Positions 1-7,477 of a stretch of DNA of 43,727 nt are shown here, piece by piece. The stretch comes from Bacteroidales bacterium. Lineage in GTDB: Bacteria; Bacteroidota; Bacteroidia; Bacteroidales; WCHB1-69. A model generated the notes under the pieces. That model was given only the letters and a program-made list of their open reading frames with translations, searched no databases and was not told where the DNA came from. Each line of letters opens with the position of its first letter. The first letter of the stretch is position 1. A program made the translations under genes and the position numbers. Location: contig JAGCCZ010000040.1 of assembly GCA_017651425.1 (NCBI GenBank), positions 1-43,727 on the forward strand, in the 5' to 3' direction.

Positions 1-237
1 CAAAATCTGCTGCTTGTATTGTGGGTTGATGGGGAGATCCTGTTCCGTTATCGGAATGTTGAATCTCGTTCGTTTATCAATGGCCCGCTGCGAGAGATAC
101 TCCAGCGGATTGTTGATGGAGTAGGGCGAATTGTTCTTGTCACTCAGATAGATACGATAACAAGTGGGACTTGGATTCTGGCCGAAAAGGGCGACCGACA
201 GTCCGAAAAAAAGCAAAAGTAGGGATAAGGGTTTCAT
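1..237 (-). CDS. Secreted S8 (subtilisin-like) peptidase, N-terminal part only
   Basis: The minus strand reads 79 codons from the ATG at 237 to the window edge with no stop. Residues 1-20 form a signal peptide (MKP, then a Leu-rich core ending in LFGQ). After it comes a segment with YRIYLSDKNNSPYSI and YLSQRAIDKRT. That pattern is the usual propeptide-like N-terminus of Bacteroidota S8 serine peptidases that are often exported by the type IX system. The Asp-His-Ser catalytic domain and any sorting signal would lie beyond the left edge, so the family call rests on the N-terminus alone. A TATTTTTG box lies about 105 bases upstream. No neighbour on its strand is close enough to form an operon. 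Confidence 0.7.
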   Translation of the reverse strand, partial: MKPLSLLLLFFGLSVALFGQNPSPTCYRIYLSDKNNSPYSINNPLEYLSQRAIDKRTRFNIPITEQDLPINPQYKQQIL

Positions 238-341
238 GTTGGCGTGGTGTTTATAAATAAGGGCCTCTGTTTTTAATGATTTCGCAATCAGCCTTAAGAT
301 CTTGCGAGGTCCATTTAACAAAATCTGAATAATTGATGCGG

Positions 342-349
342 CAAAAATA
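342..349 (-). promoter_or_regulatory. Promoter -7 box of the S8 peptidase gene
   Basis: The minus strand reads TATTTTTG, matching the Bacteroidota primary-sigma -7 consensus TAnnTTTG, followed by GCCGC. It would give a leader of roughly 100 bases before the ATG at 237. No clear TTG lies at -33. Confidence 0.4.
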
Positions 350-682
350 GTAATTTTTTTTTAAATACGTGATGGAATAATTAAAAAATACATTTTGCTT
401 TAAATATTTTTGGGAGTTATATACATGATATGGCACCTTGCATGCTTGTGTGCCCAAGGATGTTGCTAACGGATGGTTCCTTGCCGAAGGAGAGACGAGG
501 GTTTAGGGCGTGAGTTCCCCATAATGTGAATCATAACATTGACACTATTAACAGCCGGAACTAAATCCACGACTTTTGTCATGGCCGATAATAAAACGAA
601 GACAAATTATCGCACAACTATTCAATTTTCGAGTATGAAAGTCTCTTTGGTTGTTCATAAGTTGTTCGTAACAATACATCTG

Positions 683-723
683 AACAAGCGACAATATTAT
701 TTATTTTTGTCGCTTGTTTTTTA
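683..723 (+). terminator. Terminator-like hairpin with T-tract
   Basis: AACAAGCGACAA (683-694) pairs perfectly with TTGTCGCTTGTT (707-718) around a 12-base AT loop, and a run of T follows. The form is that of an intrinsic terminator reading rightwards, but no plus-strand gene is seen upstream. The same bases contain the box TATTTTTG at 702-709, so the structure may instead be an operator or attenuator for the gene at 735. Confidence 0.4.
702..709 (+). promoter_or_regulatory. Promoter -7 box in front of the Omp28-like pseudogene
   Basis: TATTTTTG matches TAnnTTTG, 26 bases before the ATG at 735. It lies in the loop and right arm of the inverted repeat at 683-718. No convincing -33 element was found, so activity is uncertain. 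Confidence 0.35.
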
Positions 724-734
724 GATTTTGATTT

Positions 735-1089
735 ATGAAGAAACTTGTACTCCTTTTTTTTGTTGTTGTTGTTGCAGCCGCCTTTATTACGGCCACTGCA
801 CAAGTCACTGACACAATCGTGCCGACAACACCGACCAACCGCAATGTGCTCCTGGAGGTATATACGACCACTGGGTGCATGTTCTGTCCTGATGCCCACC
901 GCAGGGCGAACGAGCTGGCGGCAGCAAATCGTGATCTACGACTTGAGCGGTCGCCAGATCATGAGCTGCAACGGACAGTCTGAACAATTGAACACCCTCA
1001 ACGTTAACAGCCTGACCAGAGGAGTCTATTTCATCCGCATCCTCACCCAAGACAATCAGTCTTCCATCTCCAAGTTCATCAAGCAATAG
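735..1089 (+). pseudogene. Omp28-like T9SS protein with internal deletion and frameshift
   Basis: Frame one (from ATG 735) encodes a signal peptide (MKKLVLLFFVVVVAAAF, cleavage near TATAQ), then NVLLEVYTTTGCMFCPDAH. This resembles the start of the thioredoxin-like fold with a CxxC motif in Omp28-related outer-membrane proteins. That frame runs on as nonsense and stops at 983. Frame two, from about 920 to 1089, encodes VIYDLSGRQIMSC, then LTRGVYFIRI and SKFIKQ. This is a textbook T9SS type A sorting domain. An intact gene would have several hundred residues between these halves, so an internal deletion that also shifted the frame is the simplest reading. The junction lies near 910-935. A sequencing or assembly error alone would not explain the missing middle. 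Confidence 0.7.
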
Positions 1090-1190
1090 CTTAGAAGTTA
1101 AAAGTTGGTATCTCTTATTCATTGCCACAAACCCACTGGATGGCAATGCCGTCAGCCGCCCTTTTGAGGGCAGCAATCAGGGTAAAACAT

Positions 1191-1249
1191 CCAGTATTGT
1201 GTTGAAAGAGAGCGATATAAGAAGTGTTGTATATCGCTCAAAACACTGG
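1191..1249. repeat. Compound inverted repeat
   Basis: The core arms GAGCGATATA (1210-1219) and TATATCGCTC (1230-1239) are perfect complements around a 10-base loop. Outer arms CCAGTATT (1191-1198) and AACACTGG (1242-1249) pair with one mismatch. There is no T-tract on either side, so this is not a standard terminator. It could be a repetitive extragenic palindrome or a decayed element end. Confidence 0.5.
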
Positions 1250-1495
1250 AAAACAGCGATTTGCAGACGTAAAATCTCTGTTTTTTCCGTAAATCAGGAA
1301 AGCATTTCCCTAAAACTGGTCTTGGTGTCAAAGGCGGCTGACAGTATCTTCTCCGTGTTTGTGCGACGGTCCTGAACGGGTTCATCCTTTCCCCAAAAAT
1401 AAGGCACTTATATACATAATGGCACAACAAAGATGAGATCAACGCCAGAGTCAACCGTTTTCATCCCATAAAGATTAGATAATTTCATTCTTCCT

Positions 1496-1525
1496 AAAAA
1501 AAAAGACTGCCGGTGGGCAGTCTTT
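1496..1525 (-). terminator. Intrinsic terminator after rpsE
   Basis: On the minus strand, AAAGACTGCC and GGCAGTCTTT form a 10-bp stem with a 4-base loop, followed by nine T (the A-run at 1496-1504). It lies about 30 bases past the rpsE stop and closes the ribosomal transcript here, where rpmD, rplO and secY would usually follow. Confidence 0.85.
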
Positions 1526-1553
1526 ATGATAAACTTATAGTGATTGTTCGAGA

Positions 1554-2072
1554 TTAGCCGTTGAAGACTTTGTCGAGGCCGACGCCGCGGACTTGGGCCA
1601 CGGAGTAGGCGTCGCGCATCTTGGAGAGGGCGTCGAAGGTGGCCTTCACCACGCTGTGCGGGTTGGAGGAGCCTTTGGACTTGGCGAGCACGTTCTTCAC
1701 GCCGACGCTTTCGAGCACGGCACGCATAGCACCGCCGGCGATGACACCGGTACCAGGGGCTGCGGGTTTCATGAAGACGCTGGCGCCGCTGTACTTGCCT
1801 TCTTGGGCATGGGGGATGGTGCCTTTCAGGACGGGGACCCGGATGAGGTTCTTCTTGGCATCCTCGGTGCCCTTGGCGATGGCGGTGGAGACTTCCTTTG
1901 CCTTGCCGAGGCCGTAGCCCACGATGCCGTTTTCGTTACCGACCACCATGATGGCGGCGAAGCTGAAAATGCGTCCGCCCTTGGTGACCTTCACCACTCT
2001 GTTCACTGCCACCATTCTTTCCTTAAGTTCGAGGTCGGCGGCTTTAACTTTCTTTATGTTTGCGATTGCCAT
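1554..2072 (-). CDS. rpsE: 30S ribosomal protein uS5
   Basis: Small-subunit protein of the decoding-accuracy region (with uS4 and uS12), 172 residues. The N-terminal double-stranded-RNA-binding part holds [13 protein letters not shown] and [16 protein letters not shown]. The C-terminal part holds [20 protein letters not shown], the normal uS5 signature. It is the last gene of this operon: 12 bases separate its ATG from the rplR stop, and a strong terminator follows it. In most bacteria rpmD and rplO come next, and both are missing here. No Shine-Dalgarno sequence is visible before the start. Confidence 0.97.
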   Translation of the reverse strand: MAIANIKKVKAADLELKERMVAVNRVVKVTKGGRIFSFAAIMVVGNENGIVGYGLGKAKEVSTAIAKGTEDAKKNLIRVPVLKGTIPHAQEGKYSGASVFMKPAAPGTGVIAGGAMRAVLESVGVKNVLAKSKGSSNPHSVVKATFDALSKMRDAYSVAQVRGVGLDKVFNG

Positions 2073-2084
2073 AGTTCTTGGGGT

Positions 2085-2444
2085 TTAAAATTTGAGACCA
2101 CCTTCTCTGGCAGCGTCGGCCAGGGATTTGACTCTTCCGTGATACAAATAGCCGTTACGGTCGAAGACGACTTCGTTGATGCCGGCGGCGAGGGCGCGTT
2201 GGGCGATTTCCTTGCCCACGAGGGCGGACTTTTCGCACTTGGTGCCTTGGTGTTCGGCGATGCCGGCCATCTTGGAGGATGCGGACACGAGGGTCACGCC
2301 GGCCATGTCATCAATGACCTGCACATAGATGTCGCGGTTGCTTCTGAACACGGACAGTCTGGGGCGGGCAGGAGTACCGCTGACAATTCTGCGAATGCGG
2401 TTCTTGATCCTTTTTCTTCTATATTCTTTTTTGTTGTTAGCCAT
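2085..2444 (-). CDS. rplR: 50S ribosomal protein uL18
   Basis: 5S-rRNA-binding protein of the central protuberance, 119 residues. It shows a basic N-terminus ([17 protein letters not shown]), then [20 protein letters not shown] and a C-terminal [20 protein letters not shown], all typical of bacterial uL18. It is positioned between rplF (21-base gap) and rpsE as in the classical spc order. No unusual residues were noticed, and no Shine-Dalgarno sequence precedes the ATG at 2444. Confidence 0.97.
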   Translation of the reverse strand: MANNKKEYRRKRIKNRIRRIVSGTPARPRLSVFRSNRDIYVQVIDDMAGVTLVSASSKMAGIAEHQGTKCEKSALVGKEIAQRALAAGINEVVFDRNGYLYHGRVKSLADAAREGGLKF

Positions 2445-2465
2445 AGTAAAACTGTATTTACGCGA

Positions 2466-3026
2466 TTATTTTTCTGCTGACTTGCCAGCTTTCTTTCTGA
2501 TGACCTCGCCCTCGAAGCGGATACCTTTGCCCTTGTACGGTTCAGGTTTACGATAGGAGCGGATCTTGTTGCACACTTGTCCGAGGAGTTGTTTGTCGAT
2601 GCAGCTCAGGATAATGATGGGGCTTTTACCTTTCTCGTTGATCGTCTGCACGGTGATCTCCTTGGGGAAGTCGAACAGGATGTTGTGGGAGTAACCCAGA
2701 CCCATGTCGAGCTGGTGGTCGCCCTTGGCCTCAGCCTTGTAACCGACGCCGACGACCTCCATCTTGGTCTGGAATCCTTGGGAGACGCCGGTGACCATGT
2801 TGTTGATGAGGGCGCGATAGAGGCCGTGCATGGCCTTGTCGCGTTTGTTGTCGGTGGGGCGGGTGAGGTGGAGGTGACCGTCTTCGAGGTTGAGTTCGAT
2901 ACGGGGGTCAACATACTGTTGAAGTTCGCCCTTGGGGCCCTTCACGGTGACGATGTTGGATTTCTCGTCTCTCTTGATTTCGACGCCGGATGGGACGGCG
3001 ATTTGCAATTTGCCTATTCTTGACAT
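2466..3026 (-). CDS. rplF: 50S ribosomal protein uL6
   Basis: Large-subunit protein near the factor-binding site, 186 residues from the start chosen. It begins MSRIGKLQIAVPSGVEI and ends with the KPEPYKGKGIRFEGE signature of the second uL6 repeat. The open frame runs 17 codons further upstream, but the ATG at 3026 is preferred because a consensus AGGAGG lies 7 bases before it and because uL6 proteins begin MSRIGK. The extra codons would overlap the end of rpsH. Confidence 0.97.
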   Translation of the reverse strand: MSRIGKLQIAVPSGVEIKRDEKSNIVTVKGPKGELQQYVDPRIELNLEDGHLHLTRPTDNKRDKAMHGLYRALINNMVTGVSQGFQTKMEVVGVGYKAEAKGDHQLDMGLGYSHNILFDFPKEITVQTINEKGKSPIIILSCIDKQLLGQVCNKIRSYRKPEPYKGKGIRFEGEVIRKKAGKSAEK

Positions 3027-3033
3027 AACGGTT

Positions 3034-3039
3034 CCTCCT
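3034..3039 (-). promoter_or_regulatory. Strong Shine-Dalgarno site of rplF
   Basis: The minus strand reads AGGAGG ending 7 bases before the rplF ATG. This fixes the start at 3026. It stands out because most other genes in the window show no such site. Confidence 0.75.
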
Positions 3040-3042
3040 ATA

Positions 3043-3441
3043 TTAGCTGATGAAACAAATAACTTCGCCGCCAACATTCTGGGCCTTTGCCTCTTTGTCG
3101 GTCATCATGCCACGGGAGGTGGACACGATGGCGATGCCGAGGCCGTTGAGCACGGAGGGCATGTCAGCCACGCCGGCGTATTTGCGCAAACCGGGACGGC
3201 TGGCGCGTTGCAGGGTCGTGATGGCGGATTGTTTGGTCACCGGATGGTACTTCAAGGCGATCTTGATCATCTTGGGGTGTACGTCATCGATGAACTTGTA
3301 ATTGAGAATATAACCTTTTTCGAAGAGAATCTTGGTGATTGCTCTTTTCTCGTTGGAGGCGGGGATTTCCACCACCTTGTGATTGGCGCGGATGGCGTTT
3401 CTCAAACGAGTCAAATAATCGGATATCGGATCGGTATTCAT
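3043..3441 (-). CDS. rpsH: 30S ribosomal protein uS8
   Basis: Primary 16S-rRNA-binding protein of the central domain, 132 residues. The N-terminus DPISDYLTRLRNAI and the C-terminal segment LNGLGIAIVSTSRGMMTDKEA with GGEVICFIS are diagnostic. In enterobacteria this protein represses the spc operon by binding a 16S-like site in the rplE region; no such site was tested here. It lies 16 bases before rplF and 24 after rpsN. An AAGGAG sequence lies 9 bases before the ATG. Confidence 0.97.
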   Translation of the reverse strand: MNTDPISDYLTRLRNAIRANHKVVEIPASNEKRAITKILFEKGYILNYKFIDDVHPKMIKIALKYHPVTKQSAITTLQRASRPGLRKYAGVADMPSVLNGLGIAIVSTSRGMMTDKEAKAQNVGGEVICFIS

Positions 3442-3450
3442 AACTGTAAT

Positions 3451-3456
3451 CTCCTT
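3451..3456 (-). promoter_or_regulatory. Shine-Dalgarno site of rpsH
   Basis: AAGGAG on the minus strand, 9 bases before the rpsH ATG. With the rplF site it forms a pair of canonical ribosome-binding sites on adjacent genes in an otherwise SD-poor region. Confidence 0.65.
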
Positions 3457-3465
3457 AATTTAATG

Positions 3466-3765
3466 TTACCAACTTGCTTTTTTCACTCCGGGAATAAGTC
3501 CGGCCATGGCCATTTCGCGGAAGTTGATACGGGAGAGTCCGAACTGGCGGATATAGCCTTTGGGACGGCCCGTCAGCTTGCAGCGGTTGTGCAGGCGGAT
3601 AGGGTTGGAGTTGGGGGGCAGTTTTTGAAGTGCGATGTCAGCGGCACGTTTGGCATCGTAGTCGTCGCCGTTCATGATCTTCTTGAGCTCCGCGCGTTTC
3701 GCACTATATTTAGCAACTAATTTTGCTCTTTTAACTTCTTTAGCTTTTAATGATTCTTTTGCCAT
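3466..3765 (-). CDS. rpsN: 30S ribosomal protein uS14, zinc-independent form
   Basis: Head protein of the small subunit, 99 residues from [15 protein letters not shown]. The C-terminal half ([20 protein letters not shown], then [11 protein letters not shown]) is the family signature. It lacks the paired CxxC zinc ligands of the short uS14 type, so it is the long C-minus form usual in Bacteroidota. The reading frame extends ten codons further upstream into rplE, but the ATG at 3765 gives the family-standard N-terminus. One base separates it from the rplE stop. Confidence 0.96.
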   Translation of the reverse strand: MAKESLKAKEVKRAKLVAKYSAKRAELKKIMNGDDYDAKRAADIALQKLPPNSNPIRLHNRCKLTGRPKGYIRQFGLSRINFREMAMAGLIPGVKKASW

Positions 3766-3766
3766 G

Positions 3767-4318
3767 CTATTTCTGATTTTTGAAGGGGAAGCCAAATTCT
3801 TTCAATAATGCGAGACACTCCTTGTCATTGCGTGCGGTAGTCACGAAGGTGATGTCCATACCGTTGATTTTAGCCACCTTGTCGATGTCGATTTCGGGGA
3901 ATATGATCTGCTCGGGAATGCCGAGGGTGTAGTTGCCTCTGCCGTCGAAACCCTTGTCGCTGATGCCGCGGAAGTCGCGGATACGCGGGATGGAGACGGA
4001 GATGAGGCGGTCGAGGAATTCATACATGCGGTCGCCGTGAAGGGTCACGCGCACGCCGATGGGCATGCCTTTTCTCAACTTGAAGTTGGAGATGTCCTTC
4101 TTGGACTTGGTGGCGACGGCCTTCTGACCGGCGATCATGGTCATTTCCTGGACGCCGGCGTCGATGAGTTTCTTGTCGGCGATGCCGAATTTACCAAGGC
4201 CTTGGTTGAGGCAAATCTTGGTGATGCGGGGCACGCGCATGACGGATTTGAATCCGAACTGTTCCTGGAGGGCGGGGAGCACCTCTTTCTGGTATTTTTC
4301 CTTGTATCTTGGTGTCAT
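3767..4318 (-). CDS. rplE: 50S ribosomal protein uL5
   Basis: 5S-rRNA-binding protein that contacts the P-site tRNA, 183 residues. Recognised by [48 protein letters not shown] and [16 protein letters not shown]. Its start codon overlaps the rplX stop by one base (TAATG), so translation is probably coupled. A purine-rich GGAGAGGAG inside the end of rplX could also act as a ribosome-binding site. Confidence 0.97.
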   Translation of the reverse strand: MTPRYKEKYQKEVLPALQEQFGFKSVMRVPRITKICLNQGLGKFGIADKKLIDAGVQEMTMIAGQKAVATKSKKDISNFKLRKGMPIGVRVTLHGDRMYEFLDRLISVSIPRIRDFRGISDKGFDGRGNYTLGIPEQIIFPEIDIDKVAKINGMDITFVTTARNDKECLALLKEFGFPFKNQK

Positions 4319-4632
4319 TACTTGATCTCCTCTCCTGATTTTTTGGAATATCTAACTAATTTGCCGTCGGCGTTTCTTCTTCTGCCCACGCGGGTAGCAT
4401 TACCTTTTGCATCGATGAGCATAAGGTTCGAGATGTGAATGGGGGCTTCCTTTTGGATGATGCCTCCGTTGGGGTTCTTGGCGTTGGGTTTCGTGCTCTT
4501 GGAGACGAGGTTGCATCCCTCGACCAGGGCTTTCTGCTGGTCGGGCAGGACTTCGAGGACCTTGCCTTGGGACTTCCTGCTCTCGCCGGCAATCACTTTT
4601 ACGATGTCGCCTTTCTTGATCTTAAGTTTCAT
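4318..4632 (-). CDS. rplX: 50S ribosomal protein uL24
   Basis: Assembly-initiator protein of the large subunit, 104 residues. The N-terminal KOW motif ([20 protein letters not shown]) and the [18 protein letters not shown] segment identify it. A 67-base gap, the longest of this cluster, separates it from rplN upstream. That gap contains no evident hairpin or promoter box. It overlaps rplE by one base at the stop. Confidence 0.97.
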   Translation of the reverse strand: MKLKIKKGDIVKVIAGESRKSQGKVLEVLPDQQKALVEGCNLVSKSTKPNAKNPNGGIIQKEAPIHISNLMLIDAKGNATRVGRRRNADGKLVRYSKKSGEEIK

Positions 4633-4699
4633 TTTGTCGTTTTTTTTTTGGATTGTTTACCAATTGGTCTTTGTCAATTGTATCTATTGTTATTAATTT

Positions 4700-5068
4700 C
4701 TACAGTACTTCCGGTGCCAAAGACACGATCTTCATGAATTGTTTTTCACGGAGCTCACGTGCAACGGGTCCGAAGATACGCGTACCGCGCAGTTCGTCTG
4801 CGGGGGTGAGCAGCACCACGGCGTTGTCGTCGAAGCGGATGTAGGAACCGTCATGACGGCGGACGGGTCTTTTGGTGCGGACCACCACAGCCTTGGAGAC
4901 GGTGCCAGCCTTGACTTGGCCGGAGGGGATTGCGCTCTTGATGGCGACGACAATCTTGTCGCCCACGGAGGCGTAACGTTTCTTGGTGCCTCCCAAAACG
5001 CGGATGCAGAGGACTTCCTTAGCGCCGCTGTTATCAGCTACTGATAATCTTGATTCTTGTTGTATCAT
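4700..5068 (-). CDS. rplN: 50S ribosomal protein uL14
   Basis: Protein of the intersubunit face that forms bridge B8, 122 residues. It begins [20 protein letters not shown] and ends [21 protein letters not shown], both highly conserved. The central [19 protein letters not shown] loop is intact. Only two bases separate it from rpsQ upstream, so rpsQ-rplN are likely translated together. Confidence 0.98.
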   Translation of the reverse strand: MIQQESRLSVADNSGAKEVLCIRVLGGTKKRYASVGDKIVVAIKSAIPSGQVKAGTVSKAVVVRTKRPVRRHDGSYIRFDDNAVVLLTPADELRGTRIFGPVARELREKQFMKIVSLAPEVL

Positions 5069-5070
5069 AA

Positions 5071-5325
5071 CTATTTAGCTCTTTCTAAGATTTCTACTAA
5101 ACGCCAGCACTTGTTTTTGCTCAAGGGTCTGGTCTCCATAATTCTGACGCGGTCGCCGATGTGGCAATCGTTCTTTTCGTCGTGTGCCATGAACTTCGTG
5201 GAGCGTTTGAGGAATTTCCCGTAGATGGGGTGTTTCATCTTGCGTTCCACCTTGATGACGATGGATTTGTCCATCTTGTCGCTGACCACGACACCTTCTC
5301 TCACTTTTCTATTATTTCTTTCCAT
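5071..5325 (-). CDS. rpsQ: 30S ribosomal protein uS17
   Basis: Small-subunit body protein with an OB fold, 84 residues. [20 protein letters not shown] and the [20 protein letters not shown] signature identify it. It lies two bases after rpmC and two before rplN. No Shine-Dalgarno site is visible. Nothing unusual is seen in length or sequence. Confidence 0.97.
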   Translation of the reverse strand: MERNNRKVREGVVVSDKMDKSIVIKVERKMKHPIYGKFLKRSTKFMAHDEKNDCHIGDRVRIMETRPLSKNKCWRLVEILERAK

Positions 5326-5327
5326 AA

Positions 5328-5528
5328 CTATTTTTTATCGTTTAATTCGCGTTTGCGCAACTCGGTGTGCAGTCTGGCGATGGTTCTACGTTGATCTTTG
5401 ATGGACTGGGGGTTCTCTAACGGGGAGATGGCGTGGTTGAGTCTCATCTTGATGAGGTTCTCTTGCTCGACAACCAGTCTTTCCTTCACTTCAGCAGTGG
5501 TGAGTTCGTTGATTACGGTCTGTTTCAT
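5328..5528 (-). CDS. rpmC: 50S ribosomal protein uL29
   Basis: Protein next to the polypeptide exit tunnel and part of the SRP/trigger-factor docking site, 66 residues. It is a two-helix protein with [22 protein letters not shown] and the conserved [13 protein letters not shown] end. It sits 12 bases downstream of rplP in the canonical rplP-rpmC-rpsQ order. Confidence 0.96.
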   Translation of the reverse strand: MKQTVINELTTAEVKERLVVEQENLIKMRLNHAISPLENPQSIKDQRRTIARLHTELRKRELNDKK

Positions 5529-5540
5529 AGCTTTCTCGGA

Positions 5541-5966
5541 TTAAATTTCGGGAGAATAGTCTCTTCTGACAATGAACTTTGTGTGAACGGGCAGTTTCTG
5601 GGCGCCAAGTCTCATGGCTTCCTTAGCCACTTCCATGGGGATGCCGTCGGCCTCGAAGAGGATGCGGCCCGGGCTCACGCGTGCGGCCCATGACTCGGGA
5701 GTACCTTTACCTTTACCCATACGGACACCCAAACCCTTGGCGGTAACGGGGCGGTCGGGGAAAATGCGAATCCAAAGCTGACCCTCACGCTTCATCTCAC
5801 GGGTGATAGCCTGACGGGCGGCCTCGATTTGGCGGGCGCTGATCCAACATTGGTCGAGCGTCTTAAGCGCGAAGGAACCGAACGAAATCGTGGCACCACG
5901 TTTGGTGATGGATTTCATTCTGCCTTTCTGCGGCCTTCTGTATCTAGATTTTTTCGGTTGTAACAT
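5541..5966 (-). CDS. rplP: 50S ribosomal protein uL16
   Basis: Protein at the A-site finger and peptidyl-transferase region, 141 residues. [18 protein letters not shown], then [20 protein letters not shown] and [20 protein letters not shown] are diagnostic. The arginine-rich loop around the last motif carries the residue hydroxylated in E. coli uL16. It is separated from rpsC by 58 bases. Confidence 0.98.
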   Translation of the reverse strand: MLQPKKSRYRRPQKGRMKSITKRGATISFGSFALKTLDQCWISARQIEAARQAITREMKREGQLWIRIFPDRPVTAKGLGVRMGKGKGTPESWAARVSPGRILFEADGIPMEVAKEAMRLGAQKLPVHTKFIVRRDYSPEI

Positions 5967-6024
5967 TGCTTTTAATGTTTTGTGTTATTGATTATTTCAA
6001 GCCGGCATCTTTGCGTCGGCGTTA

Positions 6025-6771
6025 TTAGTTGTTTCTGTTGTTGGTGCGGGGACCACGGCCTTCGCCCTTGCGGGGACCGCGGGACATCCGGCGTTGGGGT
6101 GCCTTGGCGTCCTTGCCGGCCTCGGTGAGGGTGAACAGGTCGCGCTTGCCATAGACGAAGCCGCGGCAGATCCACACCTTGATGCCGATGCAACCGTACG
6201 TGGTGTGAGCCTCGACGGGAGCGTAGTCGATGTCGGCACGCAATGTGTGCAAGGGGATACGGCCCTCCTTGAAGTGCTCGGCGCGTGCGATTTCGGCACC
6301 GCCCAGACGACCGGCTGCGGTCACCTTGATGCCTTCTGCGTTGGCGCGCATCGTGGTGGAGATGGCGGTCTTGATGGCCTTCTTGTATGCCACACGGCCT
6401 TCAATTTGCTTGGCAATGTTCTGTGCCACGAGTTGTGCGTCCAGGTCGGGGCGCTTCACTTCCACGATGTTGATCTGGATTTCCTTGCCCGTGATGACCT
6501 TCAGCTCCTCCTTCACCTTGTCAACCTCCTGGCCGCCCTTGCCGATGATGAGGCCCGGACGTGCCGTCATGATGGTGACGGTGACGAGTTTCAGTGTTCT
6601 TTCAATGTAAATTTTGGAAATTCCGGCCTTTGCGAACTTGGCATTCAGGTACTTTCTAATTTTGTCGTCTTCGACAATCTTACCGGCGAAATTTTTGCCG
6701 CCGTACCAATTAGAATCCCATCCTCTGACGATTCCGAGGCGAATGCCTACCGGATTTACTTTCTGACCCAT
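6025..6771 (-). CDS. rpsC: 30S ribosomal protein uS3
   Basis: Head protein at the mRNA entry tunnel, 248 residues. It begins [23 protein letters not shown] domain with the [18 protein letters not shown] loop follows, then the C-terminal [20 protein letters not shown] and [16 protein letters not shown] basic low-complexity tail ([17 protein letters not shown] and on) is longer than in E. coli but common in Bacteroidota. It lies 10 bases after rplV. Confidence 0.98.
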   Translation of the reverse strand: MGQKVNPVGIRLGIVRGWDSNWYGGKNFAGKIVEDDKIRKYLNAKFAKAGISKIYIERTLKLVTVTIMTARPGLIIGKGGQEVDKVKEELKVITGKEIQINIVEVKRPDLDAQLVAQNIAKQIEGRVAYKKAIKTAISTTMRANAEGIKVTAAGRLGGAEIARAEHFKEGRIPLHTLRADIDYAPVEAHTTYGCIGIKVWICRGFVYGKRDLFTLTEAGKDAKAPQRRMSRGPRKGEGRGPRTNNRNN

Positions 6772-6781
6772 ACTTAATTAA

Positions 6782-7222
6782 TTAATTTTGTGATTCTTCT
6801 TTTATTATTTCATTATTGTTGTTTTCCGTATTGCGGTCGGCAATCACCAAGGTGATGTGGTTGGAACGCTTGCGGATGCGGTTGGCGCGGCCTTGAGGAG
6901 CCGTGCGGATGCGCTTCAGCATGCGACCACCGTCCACCATGATCGTCTTCACGTAAAGGTCAGCGTTCTCCAAACGCATGCCTTCGTTCTTCACTTGCCA
7001 GTTTGCGATGGCAGACTTCAGAAGTTTCAACAACTTCTCGGAAGCCTCTCTCGGGCTGTATTTCAGGACATTCATTGCATAGTCCACATTCTTGCCGCGA
7101 ATCACATTTGCCATGATCCGGGTCTTGCGCGGTGAGGTTGGATTATCCACTAATCGTGCCATGTACACCGTTTTGTTCGCTTCTTTTCGAGCATTGGCTG
7201 CTAATTTCTTGCTTGCACTCAT
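6782..7222 (-). CDS. rplV: 50S ribosomal protein uL22
   Basis: Exit-tunnel protein, 146 residues, and the first gene of this half of the split operon. The conserved core is VDNPTSPRKTRIMANVIRGK, KLLKSAIANWQVKN and the beta-hairpin RTAPQGRANRIRKRSNHITL. An Asn/Glu-rich tail ends the protein. rpsS, its normal upstream neighbour, is 12.6 kb away. A promoter box at 7320-7327 and a leader of about 95 bases provide an independent start of transcription. Confidence 0.97.
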   Translation of the reverse strand: MSASKKLAANARKEANKTVYMARLVDNPTSPRKTRIMANVIRGKNVDYAMNVLKYSPREASEKLLKLLKSAIANWQVKNEGMRLENADLYVKTIMVDGGRMLKRIRTAPQGRANRIRKRSNHITLVIADRNTENNNNEIIKEESQN

Positions 7223-7319
7223 TGTTTTATTTTCTCTTTTTTTATTTTATATTTGTCTAAAAATCAGTGTCTTAAACATCATTCCACCCCTCAATTCCCC
7301 ACTCTTCTCATTCGGGCGG

Positions 7320-7327
7320 CAAAAATA
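7320..7327 (-). promoter_or_regulatory. Promoter -7 box of the rplV-rpsE operon
   Basis: The minus strand reads TATTTTTG followed by CCGCC, a good TAnnTTTG match. A possible TTG (7343-7345) lies only 15 bases away, closer than the usual spacing. This box supports the idea that the second half of the S10-spc cluster is a separate transcription unit. Confidence 0.6.
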
Positions 7328-7444
7328 ATATTTTTTTTTATACAATTCACTGTTTATAAATATTTTTTCTCCATAATTTTCATTTCATAACTTTTCCATT
7401 CTCCACTTTTTTTTCAGGCAGGATGAACCGGCCATTATTTTATG

Positions 7445-7452
7445 TAACTTTG
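7445..7452 (+). promoter_or_regulatory. Promoter -7 box of the sugar-kinase operon
   Basis: TAACTTTG followed by CCGCC, matching TAnnTTTG, 25 bases before the ATG at 7478. It is divergent from the rplV promoter about 120 bases to the left. Confidence 0.6.
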
Positions 7453-7477
7453 CCGCCTCATTCAAAACTGATCCAGC

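Larger units (their letters stand above)
238..734. other. Intergenic region between divergent genes
   Basis: About 500 bases without a convincing gene. It holds one minus-strand promoter-like box for the S8 peptidase and, at its right end, a strong inverted repeat that overlaps a plus-strand promoter-like box. Two short open frames inside it (251-457 minus, 539-724 plus) have no recognisable domain or initiation context. I see no tRNA or known RNA in the middle part. Confidence 0.5.
1090..1553. other. Intergenic region between pseudogene and rpsE
   Basis: About 460 bases with no supported gene. It holds a compound palindrome (1191-1249) and the rpsE terminator (1496-1525). An open minus frame at 1152-1454 has no start context, no domain and a composition rich in Cys, Arg and Phe. 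I treat it as non-coding, possibly the remains of a repeat element. Confidence 0.5.

Noticed and set aside
251..457. A 68-codon minus-strand open frame
   Set aside because: It runs through the promoter box of the S8 peptidase, has no signature and an AT-driven composition.
539..724. A 61-codon plus-strand open frame ending in the inverted repeat
   Set aside because: Its end is made of the hairpin and T-run; no start context or recognisable sequence.
1152..1454. A 100-codon minus-strand open frame downstream of rpsE
   Set aside because: No ATG context, no domain, and it spans a palindrome; better explained as non-coding or repeat-derived.
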